From positions 1-64,000 of the forward strand of contig NZ_FNYV01000012.1 of assembly GCF_900109115.1 (NCBI RefSeq): a DNA stretch of 64,000 nt, in the 5' to 3' direction. How positions within the stretch are numbered: position 1 is the stretch's first letter; every line of letters begins with the position of its first letter. A model generated the notes under the pieces. The model was not told the origin of the DNA and made no database searches. It saw only the letters and a program-made list of their open reading frames with translations. The DNA is from Micromonospora phaseoli. Lineage in GTDB: Bacteria; Actinomycetota; Actinomycetes; Mycobacteriales; Micromonosporaceae. Positions 34,778 through 45,973 of the stretch are shown here, piece after piece. The position numbers and the translations under genes were made by a program.

Positions 34778-35488
34778 TCAGAGTCCGCTACAGCCCCGTC
34801 CGGAGACGCTGCAGCTCGCCGGCCGAGAGCGGGCAGACTCGATGTGGAAACGCAACGGCACCGACGAGCCGGCGGCCAGCGCGGGCCCGCTGCGGTACGT
34901 CAGGGTCCCGCCGGCACCGCTGAAGGTCCCCTGTGGAACGCCCTCCAGCCAGGCGGTGACCACCCGGCCGCCCGGATAGTCCACCCGCGCCACCCAGCCC
35001 AGATCCCCACCCGAGGTGTTACGGATCAGTACCTCCGCGATGAAGCCGCCCGGGAAGGTGTCCATCACCCGGTACTTCGCCTGTAGCGGGGCCGGCGGCG
35101 CGGGCGGGGCCGGCGGCGGGGCGGACGAGGTGGGCGCAGCCGGCGATGCGGCGGACGGCGGCGGCACCGACGTGGGCGCTGCCGTCGGAGTGCGGCTCGG
35201 CTGGTCGGTGCGGCGCGGAGACAGCCCGGGCACCGCCGGAGACAGCGGCGGCGACGCCTCCCGTCCCGCCGACGACGCCCGCTCCGGAATCGGCACGGCC
35301 ACCGCTGGCGGCCCCGGCGGCCCCGGCCGGAAATCCGGCCCGGGACCTCGGTACGCCCCGACCGCGATGACGAGCAGCACCACCATGATGACGACCCCGA
35401 CCGACACCAGAACCCAGGGCGAGGAGTAAGCGACGGTGGCGGAGCTTCGGGGCTGGGACTCACGCGGGGCGCGACGCGTACCGGACAT
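34778..35488 (-). CDS. Membrane-anchored protein with Pro/Ser linker and degenerate CBM2-like domain
   Basis: A 236-residue protein. A basic N-terminus (SGTRRAPRESQPRS) precedes one membrane segment (WVLVSVGVVIMVVLLVIAVGAY), a Pro/Ser/Thr-rich linker of about 85 residues, and a C-terminal beta-sandwich (about residues 140-225) that reads YRVMDTFPGGFIAEVLIRNT, VTAWLEGVPQGTFSG and ends with paired cysteines (CSVSGRGC). The pattern is CBM2-like, but the surface tryptophans typical of cellulose binding are mostly lost. GAGGAG lies before the ATG at 35488. It has a paralog downstream of it in the sense of the same strand (35580-36479). Confidence 0.7.
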   Translation of the reverse strand: MSGTRRAPRESQPRSSATVAYSSPWVLVSVGVVIMVVLLVIAVGAYRGPGPDFRPGPPGPPAVAVPIPERASSAGREASPPLSPAVPGLSPRRTDQPSRTPTAAPTSVPPPSAASPAAPTSSAPPPAPPAPPAPLQAKYRVMDTFPGGFIAEVLIRNTSGGDLGWVARVDYPGGRVVTAWLEGVPQGTFSGAGGTLTYRSGPALAAGSSVPLRFHIESARSRPASCSVSGRGCSGL

Positions 35489-35579
35489 GTCTCTCCTCAG
35501 CGGGCAGCCCGGCAAGCCTAACGATCTTCAGCTATGTCGGAAAGTGCCCTGCGAATCACCACGCGTCCTGACAGTACGG

Positions 35580-36479
35580 TCAGCCCGTCCCGCATGCGGC
35601 CGCGTTGACCGTGCACAGTGCCGGGTACTCGCCGCCCCCGGTCCGGGTGAACCGCAGGTACACCGACTGCTGCGCGCCCGCGCCGAGTTGGCCGGTGCCG
35701 CTGAGCAGATACCATCCGCCACCTTTGATGGTCACCGAAACGCCGGGGCCGCTGGAGGCCCGGATGCCGCTGACACCACTGTTGAACCTCAGCTCGACCT
35801 GCCAGTCACTCGACCGGCCGGTGCCGTTGCGCACCACCAACTGGGCTTCGAACGAACCGGCGTCGCTGTCCTGCAAGCGGTAGCTGGCGGAGACCACGCC
35901 GGTGTCCGCGGCCGGCGACGACTGTGTCGGTGCGGGAGCGCTCGGTGACCGGGTGCCGTCCGACCGTACCGGTGCCGACTCCACGGGCGACGGATCCACC
36001 TGCTGCGCCGACGACCCGGACGACGAGTCCGAGATGGACGGCGAGACGGACGCGGGCGGCGCCACCGGAGCGGTCGTCCGGCTCCCCGTCTCCGTGGATT
36101 CGCCGGTCGTCGCCGCAGGGGCCGGCAGCACCATCGGCGGGCCGGGCGCCCAGGCCGCCGGGCGCTCGGGACCCCGGAACGACAGCGCCGCGACCACCAG
36201 CAGCACCGCCAACACCGCGGTGCCGACCAGGACCACCACCCAGGGCGCGGAGGCGATCATCCTCGGCAGGGTGCGCCCGCCGGACGTGGCACCGGCCACG
36301 GCACCACTGTCCGCGCCACTGTCCGCACCTCTGTCTGCACCACTGTCCCTACCGCTCTCGTCACCGGTCCCAGCACCGGCTGCCACATCGGGCGCAGCAC
36401 CGCTCACTGCCTCGTCCACAGCACCGGGCTCTGCGTTGGTCGCATCGGCGTTCTCTTCGCCGGACGGCCGCACTGACAT
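35580..36479 (-). CDS. Membrane-anchored protein with repeated acidic tail and CBM2-like domain
   Basis: A 299-residue paralog of the 34778 gene product. The cytoplasmic N-terminus is acidic and carries DSGADRGADSGADSGA repeats, encoded by near-identical short DNA repeats. One membrane segment (APWVVVLVGTAVLAVLLVVAAL) and a Ser/Pro/Thr linker follow. The C-terminal domain (from YRLQDSDAGSFEAQLVVRN) has the CBM2 rhythm and a closing cysteine pair (LCTVNAAACGTG). The start may be the ATG at 36479 or the GTG at 36491; neither has a clear Shine-Dalgarno sequence. The two paralogs could present ligand-binding domains on the cell surface (inference). Confidence 0.7.
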   Translation of the reverse strand: MSVRPSGEENADATNAEPGAVDEAVSGAAPDVAAGAGTGDESGRDSGADRGADSGADSGAVAGATSGGRTLPRMIASAPWVVVLVGTAVLAVLLVVAALSFRGPERPAAWAPGPPMVLPAPAATTGESTETGSRTTAPVAPPASVSPSISDSSSGSSAQQVDPSPVESAPVRSDGTRSPSAPAPTQSSPAADTGVVSASYRLQDSDAGSFEAQLVVRNGTGRSSDWQVELRFNSGVSGIRASSGPGVSVTIKGGGWYLLSGTGQLGAGAQQSVYLRFTRTGGGEYPALCTVNAAACGTG

Positions 36480-36656
36480 TGAGGTCCCCACTCGTCGTCG
36501 CCGACGCGCAGCCTAGTCAGGCCGAGCCGGGACACGAAACAGGCAGGTCAGCCAGCATGCCTGACCGATCGGGCCGGCCGGGGCGCCAACCTACCCACAG
36601 CCGGCTGGAAACGCCGCGCACCCGGCGACGACGGCACCTGGGACGCCCCGGGCGAT

Positions 36657-37046
36657 TCAGCCGGTACGCACGACCGTGCAGATCACCGGCCCGCCGTCGG
36701 TGCTTCGCAGCAGGTAGCGGTAGCGCTCACCGGGCACCTGCCGGCCCTGGCTGTCCAGGAACTCCCAGCGGACGGCCACCTCGGTCAGCAGGGCGGAAAC
36801 CTGCTGCACCTGCTCCAACTCGGCGTGCGCCGCGACCAGCTCCCGCTCGGCGTAGTCCGGGGCGGCACCCACGAAGGACAGCGCCACGGCCGCCGGCGAC
36901 GTGAACGAGAAGCTGTAGGTGTCGGCGACCACCAGCCCGGGCAGGGCGTAACAGCCGGCGATCGCGGGCAGGTCACCGGCGGTCAGGGCCACGCCGTACC
37001 GGTCGAAGAAGTCGGTCAGCGTGTCGAGATCGGTGGAAGCAGTCAC
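36657..37046 (-). CDS. SnoaL/NTF2-like fold protein
   Basis: A 129-residue protein with the cone-shaped alpha+beta NTF2-like pattern: LTDFFDRYGVALTAGDLPAIAGCYALPGLVVA at the N-terminus, then ALSFVGAAPDYAERELVAA, and an antiparallel sheet ending in VPGERYRYLLRSTDGGPVICTVV. Such small proteins are often lyases, isomerases or partner subunits, and no catalytic residues allow a specific call. The start is uncertain; a GTG at 37046 is used. It follows the papain-like gene at 37084-37743 on the same strand with a gap of 37 bp. Confidence 0.7.
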   Translation of the reverse strand: MTASTDLDTLTDFFDRYGVALTAGDLPAIAGCYALPGLVVADTYSFSFTSPAAVALSFVGAAPDYAERELVAAHAELEQVQQVSALLTEVAVRWEFLDSQGRQVPGERYRYLLRSTDGGPVICTVVRTG

Positions 37047-37083
37047 GCCGCAAGAAATTGCCGGCACGCCGGTCGGTGAAACC

Positions 37084-37743
37084 TCAACGCGGCGGAATCG
37101 ACACCTCGACCTCGCTGCCCAGCCGGGCGCCCCCGTCCAGGCCGAGGTCGTCGCCGCTCCAGAACCGACCCGGGTCGTACCAGTTCGGCCGTCGCCCCGT
37201 CGGCAGCAGACCCATCGCCTCATAGGTGACCGCGACGACCTCGGCGCAGTACGCGGTCTCCAGAGCCAGCTCCCGTGCCTCCGGGACGCGCCGCCGGGGC
37301 GACCGCCCCGGCAACCGCGGCAACGGCACCCGACCCCGCAGCCACCGCCAGGTCAGCTGCGCCGTGGATGGAAACGGCGTGCCGTCCAGCCGCGCGATCG
37401 TCCGCAGCACCGACCGCTCCATGTCCGGGTCGGCCGGCGGCTCGAGCTGACGCAGCCACGCCCGCTGACCGTACCGGTTGGCCCAGACGCAGGCCGCGTC
37501 CCGCAGGTCGTGCAACTGCACGCCGCGTTGGTGAGTGCCGGTCCACAGGTCGGGCAGCGACCGGCCCAGCTCGGCATGCCACATCAGCGGCGGCATGTCG
37601 TCCAGCACCACCGCCATCCCGACATGGTTCACGGGGCTGTTGGTGGTCAACTGGATGGCGCGGTCGGGCACGCTGCGACCACGGAAGATCCACAGATCGC
37701 CGGTGCGGGTCAGCTCCACCGCCTCGTCCAGGCTGATGCTCAT
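37084..37743 (-). CDS. Permuted papain-like/NlpC-P60 superfamily protein (YiiX-like)
   Basis: A 219-residue protein with the circularly permuted NlpC/P60 order: an N-terminal GDLWIFRGRS strand, SPVNHVGMAVVLDD with a candidate catalytic His40, and a later helix AYCAEVVAVTYEAMG with a candidate catalytic Cys near residue 165. It has no signal peptide. Family members are putative amidases, peptidases or acyltransferases on lipids. The start at 37743 lies 19 bp from a divergent small membrane protein gene, and the downstream NTF2-like gene may be in the same transcript. Confidence 0.72.
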   Translation of the reverse strand: MSISLDEAVELTRTGDLWIFRGRSVPDRAIQLTTNSPVNHVGMAVVLDDMPPLMWHAELGRSLPDLWTGTHQRGVQLHDLRDAACVWANRYGQRAWLRQLEPPADPDMERSVLRTIARLDGTPFPSTAQLTWRWLRGRVPLPRLPGRSPRRRVPEARELALETAYCAEVVAVTYEAMGLLPTGRRPNWYDPGRFWSGDDLGLDGGARLGSEVEVSIPPR

Positions 37744-37762
37744 GAAGGACTACCCTAAGCGG

Positions 37763-37957
37763 ATGACGCGACGGATGCGGTGGTGGAAGGTCCTCGGGTT
37801 GGCCGGTCTGGCCGGTGTCGCGGCCTCCGGCGTGGTGATCGCCCGGGCCGAGCGACGGCGGCGCGCGTACACCCCGGAGGAGATCCGGGCGCGGCTGCGC
37901 GACCGGCACGCGGAGGCCACCTCGCTCTCGCCGGTCCCCCCGGAGGAGGCCGGCTGA
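37763..37957 (+). CDS. Small basic membrane protein of unknown function
   Basis: A 64-residue protein with an N-terminal membrane segment (VLGLAGLAGVAASGVVIA) and a charged cytoplasmic tail that contains YTPEEIRARLRDRHAEA. TACCCT lies 6 nt before the ATG with no Shine-Dalgarno sequence, so it is probably leaderless. It is divergent from the papain-like gene, and the 19-bp gap forces the promoters to overlap. I do not recognise a function. Confidence 0.7.
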   Translation: MTRRMRWWKVLGLAGLAGVAASGVVIARAERRRRAYTPEEIRARLRDRHAEATSLSPVPPEEAG

Positions 37958-37979
37958 AGCCGGTTCGCCCACCCGGCGG

Positions 37980-39653
37980 TCAGTCCATCTCGGTGTGGTT
38001 GCGGTCCCAGCGACCACCCACCGGCTGACTGTCCAGCCGCAACGCACCCTCGGCGTTGCCGGCCAGGTCGTTGTCCTCGACCCGGCAGGAGACACACGAA
38101 CCCCGATCGGTGATCCACAAACCGTAGCTCTGGGTCGGCCCGTCGCGGTTGTCCCAGACCCGGTTGCCGCGCACCATCGCCGACTCGACGTGCGCGTTCA
38201 CGGCGATGCCGGCCCGCACCGGCGCCGCCGCCGGCAACTCGTAGCGGGTCCCCGGTGATGGCACGTCCTCGTTCCACGCGGTCGCCGCGTCCGGCCGCAG
38301 TTCGGCCAGGTTCAGGGCGGTGTCGGTGTTGCCGACCACCAACGCGAGCCGGGTACCGACCCGCAGCACCTTGCCCCGGTGGCCGTCAGCCGGCCAACCC
38401 GCGTTCTGGTCCGTCATGGCGCGCCGGGCGTACCGCACCGACTCGCCGGAGCCGGTGGCCGCCGGAGCGCACTGGCGCCCGTTGTTGCGGATCCGGTTGT
38501 CGACCACCGCCGCGTCGACCATCGGCCGGTCGACCCGGATCGCGTCCAGTCCGTTGTCCCAGAACTCGTTGCTTTCGATCACCACGTCCGAGGCCGCGCC
38601 CTGGTAGCCGTTGCCCAGGTCGTGCTGGTGATAGCCGTGACCGCCGTTGCCGCTGATCCGGTTTCCCCGGATGGTGTACGGCCCGGGGGTGTTGCCCATG
38701 CTGATCCCGTCGCGGACGTTGCGGTCGATGACGCAGTCGGTCAGGATGCCGCCACGGCCGGCGATCCCCGCCGTGCCGTTGGCGGAGACGTCGAAACCGG
38801 CATCCAGGTTTCCGGTGAGGGTGCAGGCGGAGACGATCAGGCCGTCGGCGCCCCAGTCGGAGATACCGAACCGGTTGGCCTGACTGTGACAGCCGATGAT
38901 GCGGTACCCGCGCGGCGGCGTCCAGTACGACTTCTGCAACTCCAGGAAGATGCCGTTGGTGCCGTTGCCGAGCGTGGTGCAGTTGCTGATGGTGCAGCGT
39001 TCCACCTCGCCCCAGCCGCCGATGCCGATACCGATGCCCGCGCCGCCCATCTCCTCGCCGTTGTCCAGCCGCCCGCAGCCGACGACCACCACGCCGTCGA
39101 TCAGGCTGTCCTGAAGGAAGTCGCAGCCCAGCCCGGTCGCGCCGGTGTGGTGGATGTACAGATTGCGGAAGACGCCCCGGACGACGTACTGCAGGCCGAG
39201 CCCCTTGGCGAGGTAGTTGTACTGCACCAGGGCCACGCCCGAACCGTCGATCTCGAAGTCGGCGAAGGTGCAGTCGGCGATGTGGCGGTCGCGGTCGGCG
39301 CCGTGCTGCACCGTGGTCCAGAAGGCCAACGGCGTCGGCTCTGCGCGGTTGCCCTCGTTGCTCAGCATGAACCGGGTCGCCCCCGGCCCCGCACCGAGCA
39401 GTGACACCCCGCTGCGCCAGACCGTGCCCGCGTCCCTGATCGAGTAGATGCCCGGCGGACAGTAGATGACGCGGGGCCGGCCGTCGGCCGCGTACCCCTC
39501 ACCGAGGCGGTCGACGAGCGCCGACAGTGCCGGCTGGTCATTGGTGACGCCGTCACCACGGAGGCCGAAATCCTGCGCGTCACACCAGAGCGGCGCCCCG
39601 GCGACCGGGGACAGGCGCTCGCGGGTGGCGATGGACCTTCCGTGCTGCCACAC
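37980..39653 (-). CDS. Right-handed beta-helix protein, pectate lyase/GH28-like
   Basis: A 557-residue protein that begins with the GH28/pectate lyase-type LRGDGVTNDQPAL motif and GVIYCPPGIYSI, typical of glycosyl-hydrolase-28-like N-terminal folds. It continues as a beta-helix with repeated NRISGNGGHGYH, NGIFLELQKS, NEFWDNGLDAIRV and NRVWDNRDG turns. No signal peptide or membrane segment is present, so it may be cytoplasmic or secreted by a non-classical route. No catalytic aspartates could be assigned with confidence. Alternative: a carbohydrate-binding or tail-spike-like helix. It is convergent with the 64-residue membrane protein gene. Confidence 0.75.
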   Translation of the reverse strand: MWQHGRSIATRERLSPVAGAPLWCDAQDFGLRGDGVTNDQPALSALVDRLGEGYAADGRPRVIYCPPGIYSIRDAGTVWRSGVSLLGAGPGATRFMLSNEGNRAEPTPLAFWTTVQHGADRDRHIADCTFADFEIDGSGVALVQYNYLAKGLGLQYVVRGVFRNLYIHHTGATGLGCDFLQDSLIDGVVVVGCGRLDNGEEMGGAGIGIGIGGWGEVERCTISNCTTLGNGTNGIFLELQKSYWTPPRGYRIIGCHSQANRFGISDWGADGLIVSACTLTGNLDAGFDVSANGTAGIAGRGGILTDCVIDRNVRDGISMGNTPGPYTIRGNRISGNGGHGYHQHDLGNGYQGAASDVVIESNEFWDNGLDAIRVDRPMVDAAVVDNRIRNNGRQCAPAATGSGESVRYARRAMTDQNAGWPADGHRGKVLRVGTRLALVVGNTDTALNLAELRPDAATAWNEDVPSPGTRYELPAAAPVRAGIAVNAHVESAMVRGNRVWDNRDGPTQSYGLWITDRGSCVSCRVEDNDLAGNAEGALRLDSQPVGGRWDRNHTEMD

Positions 39654-40135
39654 GGCCCCACTCCCCTCGGTCGTCGGCTGCTGCGCACCGCGCTTTCCCG
39701 CTCCCCACGCCGGAAAACGCCATCCCCGGACCGTCCGTCGACCGTCCTGGCCACCACGGCGCAGCCACCACCACCTGTCCGTCGCGTCCCGTTCGCCCCC
39801 AGATGATGCGTCACCGCTGTTTCTTCGTCGGCACTTCGGGGCCTGGATGACCGTTATGTGCAGATCTGCGACGTGGTCGGGGCCACCGTGATCGCGGAAT
39901 CATGCACCCACCCCGGTCGTTGAACATGACGTAACCGCGACGCCCGCTCCGGCGCCGCACCGGGCACCGGCCGGAATGACCTCGGACGCCCCGGCGTTAC
40001 ACCCCTTCCGGACGTCGTGAGCGGCCCCAAGAGCCCCCCGACGGTCCTTGATCCACCTCCCCCCTTCCGCACGGTCCGGCCGCATCCCCCTGCGCACGGG
40101 CCGCGCGCACCCCCGAACGAAAGGTGTCCCCCATC
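39654..40135. other. 482-bp intergenic region upstream of the C39-like gene
   Basis: No supported gene lies here; the open frames it contains lack a start signal. GCAGATCTGC (39860-39869) is a 10-bp palindrome. The last 120 bp before the C39-like start are unusually pyrimidine-rich with several C-runs, which may form a 5' leader. The minus-strand promoter of the beta-helix gene must also lie here. Confidence 0.4.
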
Positions 40136-40795
40136 ATGCGTACCGACATCCTGCGTAAGACCGCTCTGACCATCGCCGCTGCCGCCGCCACCGCTGGTGG
40201 CATCGCCGGTCCCGCGATCGCCGCCCAGGCCACTCCGGGTGCGCAGGCCAGCGCCGTGGTGCAGGCCGACCGCAAGGGCAACGGCGAGCGCCAGCTCGAC
40301 GTGCGCTACGAGGCCCAGCCGAACTTCTACTACTGTGGCCCCGCCGCCACCCGTAACGCCCTGAGCGTGCAGGGCAAGAACATCGACGTGCACGCCATGG
40401 CCAAGGAGATGGGCACCACCGAGGCCGGCACCGACTCGATCAACGACATCACCCCGGTGCTGAACAAGGAGACCGGCAAGGACGTCTACCGCAGCGTCGA
40501 GATCCCCGGCGCCAAGGCCGAGGCCAAGCAGGTCGAGAAGCTGCGCGCCGACGTCGTCCGCACCGTCGACGAGGGCCGGGCCGTGGTCGCCAACATCGCC
40601 GGCACCGCCACCGACACCGAGGGCACCACCCACGCCTTCGAGGGTGGCCACTACATCAGCGTCGTCGGCTACCACGACAACGGCGACACCGTCACCATCG
40701 CCGACTCCGCCGACCCCGCCCAGGCCTCCTACCAGGTGAGCATCGACGCGCTCGCCAACTGGATCGCCAGCCGCGGCTACAGCGCCACCTCCTGA
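40136..40795 (+). CDS. Secreted C39-like (papain-fold) cysteine peptidase
   Basis: A 219-residue exported protein. An N-terminal signal peptide (RKTALTIAAAAATAGGIAGPAIAAQA) ends near residue 32. The mature domain has the peptidase C39-like pattern: FYYCGPAATRNALS with Cys67 as nucleophile, GGHYISVVGYHD with the histidine, and IADSADP with the aspartate. The substrate is unknown; secreted members are often cell-wall or bacteriocin-type peptidases. ATG at 40136 is used, with a GAAAGG box at 12 nt. It is monocistronic, ending at a strong terminator. Confidence 0.85.
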   Translation: MRTDILRKTALTIAAAAATAGGIAGPAIAAQATPGAQASAVVQADRKGNGERQLDVRYEAQPNFYYCGPAATRNALSVQGKNIDVHAMAKEMGTTEAGTDSINDITPVLNKETGKDVYRSVEIPGAKAEAKQVEKLRADVVRTVDEGRAVVANIAGTATDTEGTTHAFEGGHYISVVGYHDNGDTVTIADSADPAQASYQVSIDALANWIASRGYSATS

Positions 40796-40817
40796 CCGAC
40801 GAACCGACGAACCGACG

Positions 40818-40854
40818 AGAGGGCCGGCCCCGGACGGGGTCGGCCCTCTTTCTG
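40818..40854 (+). terminator. Rho-independent terminator of the C39-like gene
   Basis: AGAGGGCCGGCCCC-GGAC-GGGGTCGGCCCTCT forms a stem of about 13 bp with one G-U pair, followed by a U-containing TTTCTGTC. Four ACCGACGA-type tandem repeats (40796-40818) separate it from the stop codon. Confidence 0.85.
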
Positions 40855-40947
40855 TCTCGCCACCACCCGCACACTCCGCCGAGGTTGGCGGCAACATCAG
40901 GGATGTTGCGAACCCGGGCCGGGGGTCAGGGGCCTGCGCGGCCCGGG

Positions 40948-41304
40948 TCAGGTGGTCGGGGCGACGAACTCCAGGCGGTTGCCGTGGGCGTCCTCGGTGT
41001 GGAAGCGCCGCAGTCCGGGCAGTTGGTCGTCACCCCAGGTGACCGGGTAGCCGGCGGCGGTCAGCCGGGCGGCGAGGTCCTCCAGGTCGGGCCGGAGCAG
41101 GGCGGGATGGGCCTTGCGCGCCGGACGGAAGTCGTCCTCCACGCCCAGGTGCAGTTCGGCGCCGTACCCGTTGAACCAGCAACCACCGCGGGCCGCGAGG
41201 GCCAGCGGCTTGGCCAGTTCGGCCAGGCCGAGGAGTCCGACGTAGAAGGCCCGCGAGAGATCTTCGGAACCCCGCGGGCAGGCGAGCTGGACGTGGTGGA
41301 TCAT
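40948..41304 (-). CDS. VOC (glyoxalase/dioxygenase) superfamily protein
   Basis: A 118-residue single-domain VOC protein. The first beta-alpha-beta-beta-beta module reads IHHVQLACPRGSEDLSRAFYVGLLGL, and HLGVEDDFRPARKAHPAL and RFHTEDAHGNRLEFVAP make up the second. The histidine and glutamate ligand positions (His in IHHVQ and HLGV, Glu in RLEF) are compatible with a metal site. The substrate is unknown. GGGAGG lies 7 nt before the ATG. It is divergent from aconitase, and the shared gap holds an AcnR-like operator. Confidence 0.85.
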   Translation of the reverse strand: MIHHVQLACPRGSEDLSRAFYVGLLGLAELAKPLALAARGGCWFNGYGAELHLGVEDDFRPARKAHPALLRPDLEDLAARLTAAGYPVTWGDDQLPGLRRFHTEDAHGNRLEFVAPTT

Positions 41305-41350
41305 GTTGGGACCTCCCGAGTACACGATGGCATCGGGTTGCACTTATAGC

Positions 41351-41376
41351 AAGACGGACGTACGGTTTTGTTGACA
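41351..41376 (+). promoter_or_regulatory. Candidate AcnR operator and -35 box of acn
   Basis: AAGACGGACGTACGGTTT (41351-41368) differs at only two of 18 positions from the palindromic sequence upstream of the acnR gene (51082-51099). TTGACA follows at 41371-41376 as a consensus -35 box, so a bound repressor would block RNA polymerase. The -10 box is unclear; TAAGTG near 41391 is at a short spacing. Confidence 0.6.
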
Positions 41377-41477
41377 GCGAGAATCGGCGGTAAGTGTTGC
41401 CTAACCACGGCAACCCTCCGGCCGGTGCGACAGACTGCTCAGGACTACTCACGGTCGCTGGTGTGAAGGAGTACGAC

Positions 41478-44318
<2,841 letters not shown>

Positions 44319-44329
44319 CGTACCAGGTC

Positions 44330-44365
44330 CGAAGGGCTCTCCCCGTTCGCGGGGAGAGCCCTTCG
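44330..44365 (+). terminator. Rho-independent terminator of acnA
   Basis: CGAAGGGCTCTCCCCG and CGGGGAGAGCCCTTCG form a perfect 16-bp stem with a 4-nt TTCG loop. It stops the aconitase transcript 12 bp after the stop codon. Confidence 0.9.
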
Positions 44366-44482
44366 TCGTGTTCCGGTCGCCGCGAGCCGGCTCTGGCCCA
44401 GGCGCACCGGGCCGCGCTGTGCCGCTCTGGCCTCCCGCGGACCGGGCGGCACGTGCGGCTCCGGCCGCCGGCGGACCGGGCC

Positions 44483-45085
44483 TCACTGTGCGTTGCGGCG
44501 GGCCTCCCGGAGCTTCATGGCGTGCTCCACCAGCGTGATGAGCACCTCCTTGGCCGAGTCCCGCTGCCGGGCGTCGCAGAGCAGCACCGGGACCTCCGGG
44601 TCGAGGTTCAGCGCGGTCTGCACCTCGTCGAGCCGGTACTGCCGCGCCCCGTCGAAGCAGTTCACCGCGACCAGGAACGGTGTCCCCCGCTCCTCGAAGT
44701 AGTCGATGGAGGGGAAGCAGTCGGCCAACCGGCGGGTGTCCGCCAGCACCACGGCGCCGATCGCGCCGAGCGCCAACTCGTCCCAGACGAACCAGAACCG
44801 GTCCTGGCCCGGGGTACCGAACAGGTACAGCACCAGGTCGTCGCTGATGGTGATCCGTCCGAAGTCCATCGCGACGGTGGTGGTCCGCTTGGTCTCGACA
44901 CCGGCGAGATCGTCGATGCCCACCCCGGATTCGGTCAGCACCTCCTCGGTCCGCAACGGGCGCGTCTCACTGACCGCGCCGACCAGCGTGGTCTTGCCCG
45001 CCCCGAAGCCGCCCGCGACCAGGATCTTGATCGCTGTGGGCAGCGTGACCGTGCCCGCCGGCTGCTCAGAGTGCCCGTAGTCCAT
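44483..45085 (-). CDS. Conservon small GTPase (CvnD-like)
   Basis: A 200-residue Ras-like GTPase of the bacterial MglA-related conservon type. The P-loop is VAGGFGAGKTTLVGAVSE, switch II contains GTPGQDRFWFVWDELALGA, and the base-recognition strand reads FLVAVNCFDGAR, where the usual NKxD is replaced by NCFD. That substitution is typical of this family. It is the last gene of a four-gene minus-strand operon. In Streptomyces, conservons couple a membrane kinase-like protein, roadblock protein and this GTPase into a signalling complex that affects development. It overlaps the DUF742 gene. Confidence 0.92.
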   Translation of the reverse strand: MDYGHSEQPAGTVTLPTAIKILVAGGFGAGKTTLVGAVSETRPLRTEEVLTESGVGIDDLAGVETKRTTTVAMDFGRITISDDLVLYLFGTPGQDRFWFVWDELALGAIGAVVLADTRRLADCFPSIDYFEERGTPFLVAVNCFDGARQYRLDEVQTALNLDPEVPVLLCDARQRDSAKEVLITLVEHAMKLREARRNAQ

Positions 45086-45440
45086 GGATAACCGCCTCGA
45101 AGATGCTGTGGTCGGAGATGTGCGGCTCGTGGATCCGTACCAGGTTGCGCGACACCAGATCGCCGAGCAGGACCCGTACGGTGCCGAGCGGCAGGTCCAG
45201 ATGTGCCGCGATCTCGGCGACGGACTGTACCCGCTGGCAGAGGCCGACGATCGCCAGGTGCTCCGGACCCAGGCCGACCTCCGGGGATACGTCCTGACGA
45301 ACCGCCGTCACCAGGGAGATCAGGTCGAACGTGCCGGTGACCGGGCGGGCCCGGCCGCCGGTCACCGCATACGGACGAACCACCGGACCAGCGTGGTCGT
45401 CCACCCATTGGTGGTCGGTGGAGTCTCCCTGCACCGCCAT
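45066..45440 (-). CDS. DUF742 conservon protein (CvnC-like)
   Basis: A 124-residue DUF742 protein. It has the family's N-terminal VRPYAVTGGRARP block and the central helix-turn-helix-like AEIAAHLDLPLGTVRVLLGDL. Its DNA or protein partner is unknown; it is always found in the conservon operon between the roadblock protein and the GTPase. It overlaps the GTPase gene by 20 bp and starts 5 bp after the roadblock stop codon, so all three genes are co-translated. Confidence 0.9.
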   Translation of the reverse strand: MAVQGDSTDHQWVDDHAGPVVRPYAVTGGRARPVTGTFDLISLVTAVRQDVSPEVGLGPEHLAIVGLCQRVQSVAEIAAHLDLPLGTVRVLLGDLVSRNLVRIHEPHISDHSIFEAVIHGLRAL

Positions 45441-45445
45441 CTGGC

Positions 45446-45865
45446 CTACCTCTCCCCGTTGGTCTGTTCGGACCGTGACGGTGACGCGACGAACTGTCCG
45501 ACCCGGGTGACCAGCATCGCCATCTCGTACGCGATCAGCCCGACGTCGGCGTCCTCAGTGGCCAGCACCGCGAGGCAGGCGTTGCGGCCGGCGGCGGTGA
45601 CGAACAGGAAGGACGACTGCATCTCGATGATTGTCTGCTGCACCTGCCCGCCGCCGAACCGCTTGCCCGCGCCGCGGGCCAGGCTCTGGATGCCGGCCGC
45701 CATCGCCGCCAGGTGTTCGCCGTCGTCGCGGCCGAGCCCCTGCGAGGAGGCCATCAGTAGACCGTCTGCCGACAGCGCGACCGCGTGCTCGGCCTGCTTG
45801 ACCCGGCCTACCAGATCATCCAGCAACCACGTCAGGTCGGCACTCGAAGGCGTCTTCTGCGCCAC
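45446..45865 (-). CDS. Roadblock/LC7 domain protein (CvnB-like)
   Basis: A 139-residue Roadblock/LC7 protein. The domain spans LTWLLDDLVGRVKQAEHAVALSADGLLMASS through FLFVTAAGRNACLAVLATEDADVGLIAYEMAMLV. In conservons it is a scaffold or GTPase-activating partner for the MglA-like GTPase. The 108-bp gap to the sensor kinase gene is the largest in the operon and could hold an internal promoter, but I see no convincing -10. Confidence 0.92.
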   Translation of the reverse strand: MAQKTPSSADLTWLLDDLVGRVKQAEHAVALSADGLLMASSQGLGRDDGEHLAAMAAGIQSLARGAGKRFGGGQVQQTIIEMQSSFLFVTAAGRNACLAVLATEDADVGLIAYEMAMLVTRVGQFVASPSRSEQTNGER

Positions 45866-45973
45866 TTCGTCGTCCTCTTCTCCCTCGGCTCTTTCGCCGT
45901 GCTCATCCGGCTCTTCGCCGTGCTCATCTGGGCTGACCGGTCCTCGCCCGGTCCACCGGGGTCACCTACCCGG

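Noticed and set aside
40796..40818. ACCGACGA tandem repeats as an attachment site
   Set aside because: Four short copies with no integrase or tRNA nearby; simple slippage between the stop codon and the terminator is the simpler explanation.
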